DNA from: Chloroflexales bacterium ZM16-3
Lineage (GTDB): Bacteria; Chloroflexota; Chloroflexia; Chloroflexales; Chloroflexaceae
DNA length: 64,000 nt
Assembly (NCBI GenBank): GCA_004138175.2
Contig: RYFE02000010.1
Location: 103,264 to 167,263 of the forward strand
Direction: 5' to 3'
The notes under the pieces were generated by a model. That model was not told the origin of the DNA. It saw only the letters and a list, made by a program, of their open reading frames with translations, and made no database searches. Positions 9,093-16,706 of this stretch are shown piece by piece. The translations under genes were made by a program, and so were the position numbers. Each line of letters opens with the position of its first letter. Position 1 is the first letter of the stretch.

Positions 9093-11672
9093 CTAGTGTT
9101 TGATCACCTCGCGCGAGCGCCCGCCCTCGGCCGGGCCGACCACCCCCTGCTGCTCAAGCAGGTCGATCAGCTGGGCGGCCTTGCTGTAGCCGATCCGCAG
9201 CCGGCGCTGGAGCAGCGAGGCCGAGGCCCGCTCGTGCTGCTCGACCAGCGCCTTGGCCTGGGGCAGCAGCGCGTCCTGCTCGTCCGCGCTGAGGAACTCC
9301 GCCGGCGGCCGGTAGGTCTCGTCGGGAGTCAGGGGTCGGGAGTCGGGAGTCGGGGCCGCAGCCCCACCGTCACCGACTCCCGACCCCTGCCCCCTGACTC
9401 CTGGCTCAGACGGCCTCGGCCCAGGCAGCGCGCCGCTAAACGGCGGCCCATTCATGCCCAGTGAGCCGCCCGGCTTTCCGACTCCCGACTCCCGACTCCC
9501 GACTCCCGACTCCTCGTCCGGCGGCAGCGCCTTGCGCCAGAAGTCCACGATCTTCTCGACCTCGCGGTCGGAGACATAGGTGCCCTGGATGCGCACCAGC
9601 TTGGCGGCGTCGGCGGCCATGTAGAGCATATCGCCGCGCCCGAGCAGCTGGTCGGCGCCGGGGCCATCCAGGATCACCCGGCTGTCCACCTGCGAGGTGA
9701 CGGCGAAGGCGATCCGCGAGGGGAAGTTGGCCTTGATCAGGCCGGTGATCACGTCCACCGAGGGGCGCTGGGTGGCGATGATCAGATGGATGCCGGTGGC
9801 GCGGGCCATCTGGGCCAGCCGGCAGATGTAGGTCTCCGTCTCATCGGGGGCCATCATCATCAGATCGGCCAGCTCATCGATAATGATCAGGATGTAGGGC
9901 ATCGGCTCCAGGTCGGCGCGCTTGCGGGCCAGCAGCTTATAGCTCTCCAGGTTACGGCAGCCGTGGCGGGCGAAGATCTTATAGCGCCGCTCCATCTCGC
10001 GGGTGGCCCACTTCAGCGTCGGCACCACCCGCTCCAGCTCCGTCACCACCGGCGAGAGCAGGTGCGGCACCCGGTTGTAGACGATCATCTCGACCATCTT
10101 CGGGTCAACCAGGATGAGCTTCAGCTCGTCGGGGCTGTGCTTGAGCAGCAGGCCGCAGAGGAAGGCGTTGATCGCCACCGACTTGCCCGAGCCGGTTGAG
10201 CCGGCCACCAGCAGGTGCGGCATCTTGGTCATATCGGCGATCACCGGCGTGCCGCTGACATCTTTGCCCAGGGGCAGCTTGAGCTTGCCCCGGTTGGTCT
10301 CAAACTCCTCGCTGTCGATCACCTCGCGCATGCTGACCATGGCGATCGCCGAGTTGGGAATCTCGATGCCGACGGCGGCCTTGCCGGGGATGGGTGCCTC
10401 GATCCGGATCGAGGGCGCGGCCAGGGCCAGGGCCAGATCGCGCTCCAGCGAGGTGATCTTGCTCACCTTCACGCCCACGGCGGGCTGCAGCTCAAACTGC
10501 GTCACCGCCGGGCCGGGGTTCACATTCACCACCTGGGCCTCGACCTTAAAGCTGGCCAGGGTCTCCTCGATCAGGCGCGAGCGGGCGCGGATGTCCTCAT
10601 CGCTGATGCCCACCTCGCCGCTGTAGGAGTCGAGCATCTCAAGCACGGGCAGGGGCCATGCCCGATGCACAGCCGGTACATCGAAGCCCTCCAGGGACTC
10701 CTGCACCGTCGCGACCACCGGCTCGGAGGCCGGGCGCGGCAAGAGGCTGCGCTGGAGCAACTCCTCTGGCGGCGCATCGACCGATTTGGTGCCGCCTAGA
10801 GCGGGGGGCGCTGCGCCCTTGCCTGCGGCAGCGGGCGCGGGCGACGTCGAGGCGCCCGCTGGCGGCTGGGCAGCGCCCTTGCCTGCGGCGGCTGGCCCGC
10901 CGCCGGGGCGCTGGAAGAGGCTAGCTTTTGTCGTGCGGGCCGCGATCGGCGTCTGCGTCAGGTCCTCATCGCTGGCACCGAGGGGCGGCGGATGGAAGGG
11001 CAGGTCGGCGTCAGCCTGCGGGGCAGAGCGGGGCAGGGCGGCGCGGCGCGGCCCGCTCCAGAGCAGCGCCCAGAAGCGGGCCAGGCGCAGGCTCGACCCG
11101 ATAATCAGCTCGCGCAGGGTGATATTAAAGGTGAGCATCACCCCGGCCAGGCCGAGCACCACCACCACCAGCACCGCCGCCGGCCGACCGATGCCGCGAT
11201 CCAGCCCCTCGACGATCCAGAAGCCCAGCAGGCCACCGCCCTGGTCGATCCGGTCAGCCAGATTGATCTCGTGGAAGGGGAACTCCAGCAGGCCGAGGAT
11301 GGCCGCCAGCACCAGCAGCGTGCCCAGCGCGTTGGCCCCGGTCAGCTGCGCGTCCTGCATGCGCTCCTGGATGAGGATGGCCACGCCGAGCAGACCCAGG
11401 GTGACGGGCACCACGAGGGCGCCGCTGCCAAATGCCTGGCGCACCAGCTCCAGGTAGAGCCCACCGACCCCGCCAGCCACCCCGGTGAGGAAGAAGACCA
11501 GCGTGACCAGGGCGACGGTGATCAGGGCGAGGGCGAACAGCTCGCGCTGGTGCTCGGGGCGCAGCGAGATCGTGAAGGCCGGCTGCTCCTTGCGCGCGGG
11601 CTTGCGCGCGGGGGCTCTGCCTTTGCTCGCTGGCCGTCGGCCGCCGGCCTTATTCCCGCCGCGTGAGGCCAT
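9093..11672 (-). CDS. ftsK: DNA translocase FtsK/SpoIIIE with repeat-derived insertion
   Basis: 859 residues from the ATG at 11672, chosen because CAGGAG lies 8 bases upstream; the longer open frame has no site. Several N-terminal membrane helices (about 40-210) precede an acidic/Pro linker. The RecA-like motor has Walker A (GSTGSGKS, about residue 495) and Walker B (LIIIDELADLM, about 590). The gamma winged-helix domain (LLQRRLRIGYSKAAQLIDLL) lies near the C-terminus. It pumps DNA during septum closure and chromosome dimer resolution. Between motor and gamma domain, residues about 719-783 are low-complexity sequence (ESGVGSR repeats, PTPDSRP) encoded by GGGAGTC-type heptamer arrays. A TATACT box at 11718-11713 is a plausible promoter. 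Confidence 0.95.
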   Translation of the reverse strand: MASRGGNKAGGRRPASKGRAPARKPARKEQPAFTISLRPEHQRELFALALITVALVTLVFFLTGVAGGVGGLYLELVRQAFGSGALVVPVTLGLLGVAILIQERMQDAQLTGANALGTLLVLAAILGLLEFPFHEINLADRIDQGGGLLGFWIVEGLDRGIGRPAAVLVVVVLGLAGVMLTFNITLRELIIGSSLRLARFWALLWSGPRRAALPRSAPQADADLPFHPPPLGASDEDLTQTPIAARTTKASLFQRPGGGPAAAGKGAAQPPAGASTSPAPAAAGKGAAPPALGGTKSVDAPPEELLQRSLLPRPASEPVVATVQESLEGFDVPAVHRAWPLPVLEMLDSYSGEVGISDEDIRARSRLIEETLASFKVEAQVVNVNPGPAVTQFELQPAVGVKVSKITSLERDLALALAAPSIRIEAPIPGKAAVGIEIPNSAIAMVSMREVIDSEEFETNRGKLKLPLGKDVSGTPVIADMTKMPHLLVAGSTGSGKSVAINAFLCGLLLKHSPDELKLILVDPKMVEMIVYNRVPHLLSPVVTELERVVPTLKWATREMERRYKIFARHGCRNLESYKLLARKRADLEPMPYILIIIDELADLMMMAPDETETYICRLAQMARATGIHLIIATQRPSVDVITGLIKANFPSRIAFAVTSQVDSRVILDGPGADQLLGRGDMLYMAADAAKLVRIQGTYVSDREVEKIVDFWRKALPPDEESGVGSRESGVGKPGGSLGMNGPPFSGALPGPRPSEPGVRGQGSGVGDGGAAAPTPDSRPLTPDETYRPPAEFLSADEQDALLPQAKALVEQHERASASLLQRRLRIGYSKAAQLIDLLEQQGVVGPAEGGRSREVIKH
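9321..9412. repeat. Palindromic GGGAGTC heptamer array inside ftsK
   Basis: The left arm (9321-9358) holds tandem GGGAGTC-like units and the right arm (9371-9412) their complement GACTCCC/GACCCCT, around a GGGGCCGCAGCCCC-like centre. It lies fully within the ftsK reading frame and encodes part of the linker between motor and gamma domains. Most units contain GAGTC or GACTC, a GANTC site. Confidence 0.9.
9480..9513. repeat. (GACTCCC)n tandem array inside ftsK
   Basis: Four full GACTCCC units and a partial fifth. On the coding strand this reads ESGVGSR repeated, because a 7-base unit repeats every 7 codons. It is in frame within ftsK and carries five GANTC sites. Confidence 0.95.
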
Positions 11673-12146
11673 AGGGTGCGTTCTCCTGCGCGTTCCAATG
11701 CCGCCAGGGGGCAGTATAGCACATCTGCGCGGGGGGGTGCCTTTCGGCTGGGGCTGCGCGCCCCAGACCCGCGCCAAGGGGCGCTTGCCCCTTGGAACCC
11801 CGCGAGGGGCTCCGCCCCTTCGAACCCCGAATCTTAGGTCGGCGGCTCTTGCCATGCCCGTTGTCATGACAGCTGCGCAGATGCGGGAGGTCGCACCTCA
11901 GCGGCAATGCCGCTGCCCGGCGCAGGAAAAGCGGCTGGCACAGCTTCTCCCGCACCGCGCACAGGCCAAACAACGGGCATTCTACCCGCTACAGCATCAG
12001 ATTCGGGGGGTCTGGGGGGCGTAGCGCCCCCAGCGGGGGTCCCGGGGGCTGGCCCCCGGGGCGGGGCGCGGGGCGCAGCGCCCGCATCCGAGATCTTCAT
12101 ACGCAGGAAGAATGCGGGGCGCGGGGCGCAGCGCCCGCATCCCGCA
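11673..12146. other. GC-rich gene-free spacer between divergent ftsK and rpoN
   Basis: No convincing gene. The ftsK promoter side is at 11700-11740. Then follow short GC palindromes such as GGGGCTGCGCGCCCC (about 11749), a CAAGGGGCGCTTGCCCCTTG palindrome (about 11776) and GGGGCTCCGCCCC (about 11807). TGCCCGTTGT (about 11853) and ACAACGGGCA (about 11970) form an inverted pair about 120 bases apart. At 12060-12145 GCGGGGCGCAGCGCCCGCAT occurs twice. Several open frames cross the region but have no ribosome site and only repeat-like composition. Confidence 0.6.
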
Positions 12147-12161
12147 TGGCACACTTCTTGC
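12147..12161 (+). promoter_or_regulatory. Sigma-54 promoter of rpoN (-24/-12)
   Basis: TGGCAC, five bases, then TTGC. The GG and GC dinucleotides are 10 bases apart, the canonical sigma-54 spacing. The predicted transcription start is about 12172, 41 bases before the rpoN ATG, which suggests that sigma-54 controls its own gene. Confidence 0.6.
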
Positions 12162-12179
12162 CACTGTGGCATGATGCCA

Positions 12180-12193
12180 GCAAGAAGCGTGCC
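12180..12193 (-). promoter_or_regulatory. Facing sigma-54-like motif in the inverted repeat
   Basis: On the minus strand this reads GGCACG, CTTC, TTGC, also with the sigma-54 spacing. With 12148-12161 it forms a 14-bp inverted repeat with one mismatch, around an inner palindrome TGGCATGATGCCA (12166-12178). It would fire towards the first promoter. Confidence 0.4.
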
Positions 12194-12212
12194 GCCAGCG
12201 AGGAGTCCAGCT

Positions 12213-13568
12213 ATGTTCGAAATGTCGATGAGCCCCGACATGGGCCAGCGCGTCACGCCGGCCCTGCTCAACCTGGCCCACCTGCTTAGCCTCCCCAGCC
12301 TAGACCTTGAGCAGGCCGTGCGCCACGAGCTAGAAGAGAACCCCGCCCTTGAGGAGGTTGAGGCCGAGGATACCCTCTGCCCGCGCTGTGGGCGGCCCCT
12401 TATCGAGGGCATCTGCATGCGCTGCGATATCCCCTCGACCGGGGATGATCTGTTTGGCGCGGCCCCTGGGGAAGAGACCCTCGACCCACTGCTCTTTGTC
12501 GCAGCGCCGCGCTCGCTCAACGAGATCCTGCTCGACGACCTCTACGCCAGCCTGCCCGCCAGCGAGCACCCCGTCGCCCTCACCCTCATCGGCAGCCTCG
12601 ACGACCAGGGCTTTCTCTCCGACGACCCCGAGGATATCGCCGCGAGCCTGGGCGTCGATCCGAGGCGCGTCGCTGCGGTTCTGGCCCGCCTGCGCGAGAT
12701 CGGCCCGCCAGGCATCGCCGCCCGCGATAGCCGCGAGTGCATGCTCGCCCAGATCGACGACCTGGCCTCCGAGGGCGTCACGAGCCTGCACGCCCGCGCC
12801 ATCGTGGACGTGCATATGGCGGATCTCGCCGCGCGGCGCTACCGCCAGATCGCCCGCGCCCTCGGCATCGGCACCGACGAGGTGGCCGCAGCCCGCACCT
12901 TTATCGCCGAGAACCTCTGGCCCTACCCGGCCCAGGCCATCACCCCCGACATCCTCGGCACCTCGCGCACGCGCTATCGCACCCCGGATATTGCCATCAT
13001 CATCGTCGAGGATGCCTTCGTGGTTGAGGTGCTCAACTCCCAGCGCCGCGCCCTGCGGCTCAACCCGCTCTACCAGGAGCTTGCCGCGCATGCTGCCACC
13101 CTCGAAGACGCCGAGCGCGCCCACGTCCAGGAGTTCATCTCCCGCGCCCGCGTCTTCCTGTCCAACCTGCGCCAGCGTGAGTCTACCCTGAAGCGCATCG
13201 GCGAGGTGATCGTCGAGCACCAGGCCGACTTTCTCCGCCACGGCGTGCGGCACCTCCTTCCCATGACCCGCGCCGAGATCGCGGTTGAGCTGGGCGTGCA
13301 TGAGTCCACCGTCAGCCGGGCTACCAGCGATAAGACTGCCCAGATCCCCTCTGGCGATCTGCTGCCCGTCAGCGAGTTCTTCGTGTCCGCCCGTGGCGTC
13401 CAGGATGTGCTGCGCGAGCTGATCGACTGCGAGGATAAGGCCCGCCCGCTGAGCGACCAGTTGCTCTGTGAGCAGCTGGCCGACATGGGCTACCCGATCG
13501 CCCGTCGCACGGTGGCGAAGTACCGCGACCTGATGAAGATCCCCGCCGCTCAGCTTCGCGGTGCGTAG
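12213..13568 (+). CDS. rpoN: RNA polymerase sigma-54 factor with inserted zinc ribbon
   Basis: 451 residues from the ATG at 12213 (AGGAG 8 bases upstream). Region I is the Gln/Leu-rich activator-interacting segment (QRVTPALLNLAHLLSLPSLD). The core-binding domain follows, then the HTH region and the RpoN box at 430-439 (ARRTVAKYRD), which contacts the -24 element. Between region I and the core-binding domain lies CPRC-x8-CMRC (Cys56, 59, 68, 71), a small zinc-ribbon-like insertion absent from enterobacterial RpoN. It needs an enhancer-binding AAA+ activator; none with a GAFTGA motif is seen in this window. A sigma-54-type promoter precedes it and a strong hairpin terminator follows. Confidence 0.93.
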   Translation: MFEMSMSPDMGQRVTPALLNLAHLLSLPSLDLEQAVRHELEENPALEEVEAEDTLCPRCGRPLIEGICMRCDIPSTGDDLFGAAPGEETLDPLLFVAAPRSLNEILLDDLYASLPASEHPVALTLIGSLDDQGFLSDDPEDIAASLGVDPRRVAAVLARLREIGPPGIAARDSRECMLAQIDDLASEGVTSLHARAIVDVHMADLAARRYRQIARALGIGTDEVAAARTFIAENLWPYPAQAITPDILGTSRTRYRTPDIAIIIVEDAFVVEVLNSQRRALRLNPLYQELAAHAATLEDAERAHVQEFISRARVFLSNLRQRESTLKRIGEVIVEHQADFLRHGVRHLLPMTRAEIAVELGVHESTVSRATSDKTAQIPSGDLLPVSEFFVSARGVQDVLRELIDCEDKARPLSDQLLCEQLADMGYPIARRTVAKYRDLMKIPAAQLRGA

Positions 13569-13578
13569 GTGCTCCTGG

Positions 13579-13624
13579 GACGCCGGGGGGCCGCAGTGTG
13601 CTGCGGCCCCCCGGCGTCTTTTGG
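13579..13624 (+). terminator. Rho-independent terminator of rpoN
   Basis: An 18-bp perfect stem (13579-13596 with 13601-13618, starting GACGCCGGGGGGCC) with TGTG loop is followed by a short T run (CTTTTGG). It lies 10 bases after the rpoN stop. Confidence 0.88.
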
Positions 13625-13662
13625 TGTTTTTCTCCATCACAATGGAATATTTCGCCAAACCA

Positions 13663-13691
13663 TTGACAATTTTTGTGCGAAGTGATATTAT
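13663..13691 (+). promoter_or_regulatory. Sigma-70 promoter of the DUF2089 operon
   Basis: TTGACA (13663-13668), a 17-base spacer and TATTAT (13686-13691) in an AT-rich island within GC-rich sequence. It is the best consensus promoter in the window. The start would be about 13698, giving a 65-base leader to the ATG at 13764. Confidence 0.8.
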
Positions 13692-13722
13692 CTCCTCATA
13701 GATAGTAATAAACGACAAGTAA

Positions 13723-13739
13723 ATGGTAATAATTACCAT
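13723..13739. promoter_or_regulatory. Palindromic operator ATGGTAAT-A-ATTACCAT
   Basis: A perfect 8-bp-arm palindrome downstream of the promoter and 24 bases before the DUF2089 start. A related half-site TAGTAATAA lies at about 13703-13711. The position fits a repressor site, possibly for the DUF2089 protein itself. Confidence 0.55.
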
Positions 13740-13763
13740 AGCCAAGCGCGTTAGGAGATCGCC

Positions 13764-14123
13764 ATGCACCGCCTGATCACCCGCGACCCCGTCAGCGGCG
13801 GGGAGCTGATCGTCACCCGGCTAGAGTGCCCCGAGAGCGGCATCGTGATCGAGGGCCAGTTCAGCCTCGGCTGGCTGGGCCGCCTGACCAGCGAGCAGCT
13901 CGACTTTGTGGAGCAGCTGATCAAGAGCCGGGGCAATGTCCAGAAGCTTGCCGCCGAGCTCGATATGGCCTACAACACCGCCCGCGCACGCCTCGATGAG
14001 ATCGTCACCACCCTCGGCGGCACCCCGGAGGGCGATGGGCGCTCCGACCGTCGCCAAGTCCTCGACCGGCTGGCCGCGAAGGAGATCAGCGTCGAGGACG
14101 CCATGCGCATGCTGAAGAGCTAG
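13764..14123 (+). CDS. DUF2089 family protein, zinc ligands lost
   Basis: 119 residues. The N-terminal half matches the DUF2089 pattern (a short beta module ending in IVIEGQFSLGWLGRL, then LDFVEQLIKSRGNVQKLAAEL and YNTARARLDEI, which looks like a helix-turn-helix). The Cys pairs usual at the N-terminus are here Asp/Ser/Gly, with only one Cys (LECPESG), so no zinc site is likely. The last 20 residues (AAKEISVEDAMRMLKS) resemble the SHOCT-like tail found in the next two genes. GGAGATC precedes the ATG. It is the first gene of a probable three-gene operon and may be its DNA-binding regulator (inference). Confidence 0.75.
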   Translation: MHRLITRDPVSGGELIVTRLECPESGIVIEGQFSLGWLGRLTSEQLDFVEQLIKSRGNVQKLAAELDMAYNTARARLDEIVTTLGGTPEGDGRSDRRQVLDRLAAKEISVEDAMRMLKS

Positions 14124-14233
14124 AGCACTGAGCCGAACGATTGAGCCATTGAGGCACTGATTCGCGTGTGCTGCCGTGCCTTGTGCAGGCAATCGAGGCT
14201 CAACCGAATCGCTCTTTGCTATAGGAGCCACCT

Positions 14234-14599
14234 ATGACCACTCCCGGCAATGAGCGCAACCGTATCCTGAAGATGATCGAGGCCGGACAGGTCTCCGCCG
14301 ATGAGGCGGCCCAGCTGCTCGACGCGATCGGCCCCGCGCCGCGACCTGCCGACCGGCAGCGCTCGCGCCTGGTGCGCGTCCGCGTCACCAACCTGCACAC
14401 CGGCCGCCAGAAGGCCAACGTGACCATCCCGGTCAGCCTGGTGAATGTGGGGCTGCGCCTCGGCGCCCGGCTGGCCCCCCAGCTCAGCGGCAGCGCCCTG
14501 GAGGAGCTGATCCGTAGCATTGAGGGCGGCGTAACCGGCCGCCTGCTTGAGTGGCAGGATCTTGAGGAGGGCGAGCGCGTCGAACTGATTGTTGAATAG
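14234..14599 (+). CDS. SHOCT-like domain protein
   Basis: 121 residues. The first 33 (NRILKMIEAGQVSADEAAQL) match the short helical SHOCT-like motif seen in YvlB-type proteins and again at the end of the following gene. The rest is a small alpha/beta domain (VRVTNLHTGRQKANVTIPVS). The predicted protein is soluble with no catalytic motif. ATAGGAG precedes the ATG. The shared terminal motif in all three operon members suggests that they bind one another or a common partner. Confidence 0.7.
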   Translation: MTTPGNERNRILKMIEAGQVSADEAAQLLDAIGPAPRPADRQRSRLVRVRVTNLHTGRQKANVTIPVSLVNVGLRLGARLAPQLSGSALEELIRSIEGGVTGRLLEWQDLEEGERVELIVE

Positions 14600-14616
14600 G
14601 GGGTAGTGTCCCAATA

Positions 14617-14703
14617 TGGAATGGTGGTCATTCCGAGCGAAGCGAGGAATCCCGGTCGGGACCCTTCGCTTCGCTCAGGGTGACATTCGAGATTGATCCA
14701 CTA
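14617..14703. repeat. 87-bp GAGCGAAGCGA-type palindromic repeat
   Basis: It contains TCATTCCGAGCGAAGCGAGG and the near-complement CCTTCGCTTCGCTCAGGGTG around CCCGGTCGGG. An inverted copy of the whole unit is at 44587-44673, and the core also forms the cargo of the MITEs at 16533 and 29528. It sits between two operon genes, so it lies in the message. Confidence 0.85.
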
Positions 14704-14723
14704 CCGAACTGAGGAGGATACTC

Positions 14724-16484
14724 ATGAGCGAGCAGCGTTTTCCCGCCGGCGAGTCGCCCCAGCTTCGCATCGTCAACGGCGGCGGCGATATCACGGTTGA
14801 GGTCTGGGACGAGGACGAGATCCTGGTCGAAACCAATGGCCGCGCGTACGAGCAGTACCGCGAGGGCGACACGCTGGTGATTGAGGGCTGCCCCGACGAC
14901 CTGGAGATCTTCGCCCCCGCCCGCACGGCGCTGACGATCAGCGGGCAGGCCGGCGATGTGCGCGTCGAGGGCGTGCGCCTGGTCGCTATCGAGCAGGCCC
15001 ACGGCGATGTCGATCTGGCAGATTTGGCCGAGGGCGCGGAGATCGGCCAGATCAGCGGCGACCTGCGCACGGATCGCGCGCCGCGCCTGGTCGGGACTGG
15101 CCCCATCCAGGGCGACGCAGACCTCGCCAATGTGCAGAGTGTCGAGCTTGGCCGGATTGAGGGCGACCTTCAGGCCGAGGGTGCGGTGACGATTATTGTC
15201 GGCAGCGTCGGCGGGGATCTGCGGGCTGAGGGGCTCTCCCAGCGGCTCCAGGCGGGCAGCATCGGCGGGGATCTGCGCGTGGAGACCAAGGGCATGGCCG
15301 AGCTGCTGGCCGAGTCGGTGAGCGGCGACCTGACGCTCAAGGGCGCGCTCGCCAGCATCCAGTGCAGCAACGTCGGCGGCGACATATCCGTCGAGGGGCG
15401 GGTTGAGCGGGCGGCCTTCAGCAATGTCGGCGGCGACATGCGGGTTGACCAGGCGGGCGAGCTGCGGGCCGGTCATGTGGGCGGTGACATCAAGGCCCAG
15501 GGCATGACACGCGTCGAGCTCGGCTCGGTCGGCGGCGACTGTAAGCTTGGCGGGCTATCCGCGAGCATCGAGCTCGGCAACATCGGCGGCGACCTGTCGC
15601 TCCAGGGAGGCTTCCTGGCGGGCAGCAGCAGCCAGGCCACCGTGGGCGGCGACGCCAGCGTGCAGCTGCCCCGCGAGCCAAACCTCTCTCTGACAGCGAC
15701 CGTCGGCGGCGAGCTGCGTGTCGCCGGGGCGAGCGGCGAGGGCGGGCGCAAGCGGGTACACCTGCGCTACGGCGCGGGCGAGGCCAGCCTGAGCCTGCGC
15801 GTGGGCGGCGACCTGCGCCTCTCTGGGGCAGGCGCGCCCGAGAGCAGCTCGGTCAACGTCAACTCCGAAGAGTCCCGCTTTGACTTCGACATGGAGGGAT
15901 TCGGCCGCGAGATGGGCGAGCTTGGCCGCGAGCTTGGGCGCATGGGCCGCGAGCTGGCTGGCGAGATCTCGGCCGCCTTCGCCAACGAGGGCGCGGCGCG
16001 CGGCGGGGCGTGGGCCGAGGAGGTGGGCCGCAAGCTTGAGGAGAAGGCCCGCCGCTTCCAGGAGAAGGCCGAGGAGCGCGCCCGCCGCGCCGAGGAGCGC
16101 GCCCGCAACGTTGATGAGAAGGCCCGCATGCGCGTGAAGATCAACGAGCGCGAGTGGCAGCTCGACCCCGAGCGGCTTGAGCGGATCAAGGAGCAGGCCC
16201 GCCGCGCCGCCGCCGAGGGTGTCTCCGGCGCGATAGAGGCGGTGGAGCGCGCCATCGGTCGAATCAGCGTGCCGCCCGCCCCGCCCGCCCCGCCCGCCCC
16301 GCCCGCCCCGCCCGCCACCGGGGCCACCATCCGCATCAAGATCGATGAGGACAAGGGCGAGCAGGCCGCGCCCGCCGGGCCGCCGCCCAGCCGCGAGCAG
16401 GAGCGCGAGAGCATCCTGCGCATGATCGCCGAGGGCCGCATCTCCCCCGAGGAGGGCGACCTGCTGCTTGAGTCGCTCGGGTGA
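14724..16484 (+). CDS. DUF4097-like beta-solenoid protein with SHOCT-like tail
   Basis: 586 residues. About 1-370 form a repetitive right-handed beta-solenoid with a GGDL/GGDI turn every 18-25 residues (SVGGDLRAEG, NVGGDISVEG, GSVGGDCKLG), like the adhesin-type DUF4097 proteins of the YvlB group. About 385-520 is a charged helical, coiled-coil-rich segment, followed by a (PPA)n linker and a C-terminal SHOCT-like motif (ILRMIAEGRISPEEGDLL). There is no signal peptide, so it is probably a cytosolic scaffold at the membrane. In Bacillus such genes lie in envelope-stress operons; the same role here is inference. GAGGAGG lies before the ATG. Confidence 0.8.
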   Translation: MSEQRFPAGESPQLRIVNGGGDITVEVWDEDEILVETNGRAYEQYREGDTLVIEGCPDDLEIFAPARTALTISGQAGDVRVEGVRLVAIEQAHGDVDLADLAEGAEIGQISGDLRTDRAPRLVGTGPIQGDADLANVQSVELGRIEGDLQAEGAVTIIVGSVGGDLRAEGLSQRLQAGSIGGDLRVETKGMAELLAESVSGDLTLKGALASIQCSNVGGDISVEGRVERAAFSNVGGDMRVDQAGELRAGHVGGDIKAQGMTRVELGSVGGDCKLGGLSASIELGNIGGDLSLQGGFLAGSSSQATVGGDASVQLPREPNLSLTATVGGELRVAGASGEGGRKRVHLRYGAGEASLSLRVGGDLRLSGAGAPESSSVNVNSEESRFDFDMEGFGREMGELGRELGRMGRELAGEISAAFANEGAARGGAWAEEVGRKLEEKARRFQEKAEERARRAEERARNVDEKARMRVKINEREWQLDPERLERIKEQARRAAAEGVSGAIEAVERAIGRISVPPAPPAPPAPPAPPATGATIRIKIDEDKGEQAAPAGPPPSREQERESILRMIAEGRISPEEGDLLLESLG

Positions 16485-16532
16485 GACAGAAGATGGTCGC
16501 GGGCGACCTTGCCCAGCCCCATATCTTTACCC

Positions 16533-16646
16533 GCAATACCGCAGAAGTAACGCTGTGAGGCGTCCTGTCATTCTGAGCGAAGCGAAGAATCCCGGCCGGG
16601 ACCCTTCGCTTCGCTCAGGGTGACAGCGTTACTTATGCTCTATTGC
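16533..16646. mobile_element. MITE copy 1 (114 bp) with 8-bp target duplication
   Basis: The ends are GCAATA..CAGAAGTAACGCTGT and the complement ACAGCGTTACTT.TGC..TATTGC. The interior is the GAGCGAAGCGA palindrome. It is flanked by perfect direct repeats CTTTACCC (16525-16532 and 16647-16654). It is too short to encode a transposase. Confidence 0.93.
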
Positions 16647-16706
16647 CTTTACCCACAACTTTCGCTCTGCCGAGATGGGTGAAGGGAAGCGGGTATATGA
16701 GGCATC

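Noticed and set aside
11864..12520. 218-codon minus-strand open frame across the ftsK-rpoN gap
   Set aside because: It overlaps the sigma-54 coding region and GC palindromes and encodes only low-complexity Gly/Pro/Arg sequence.
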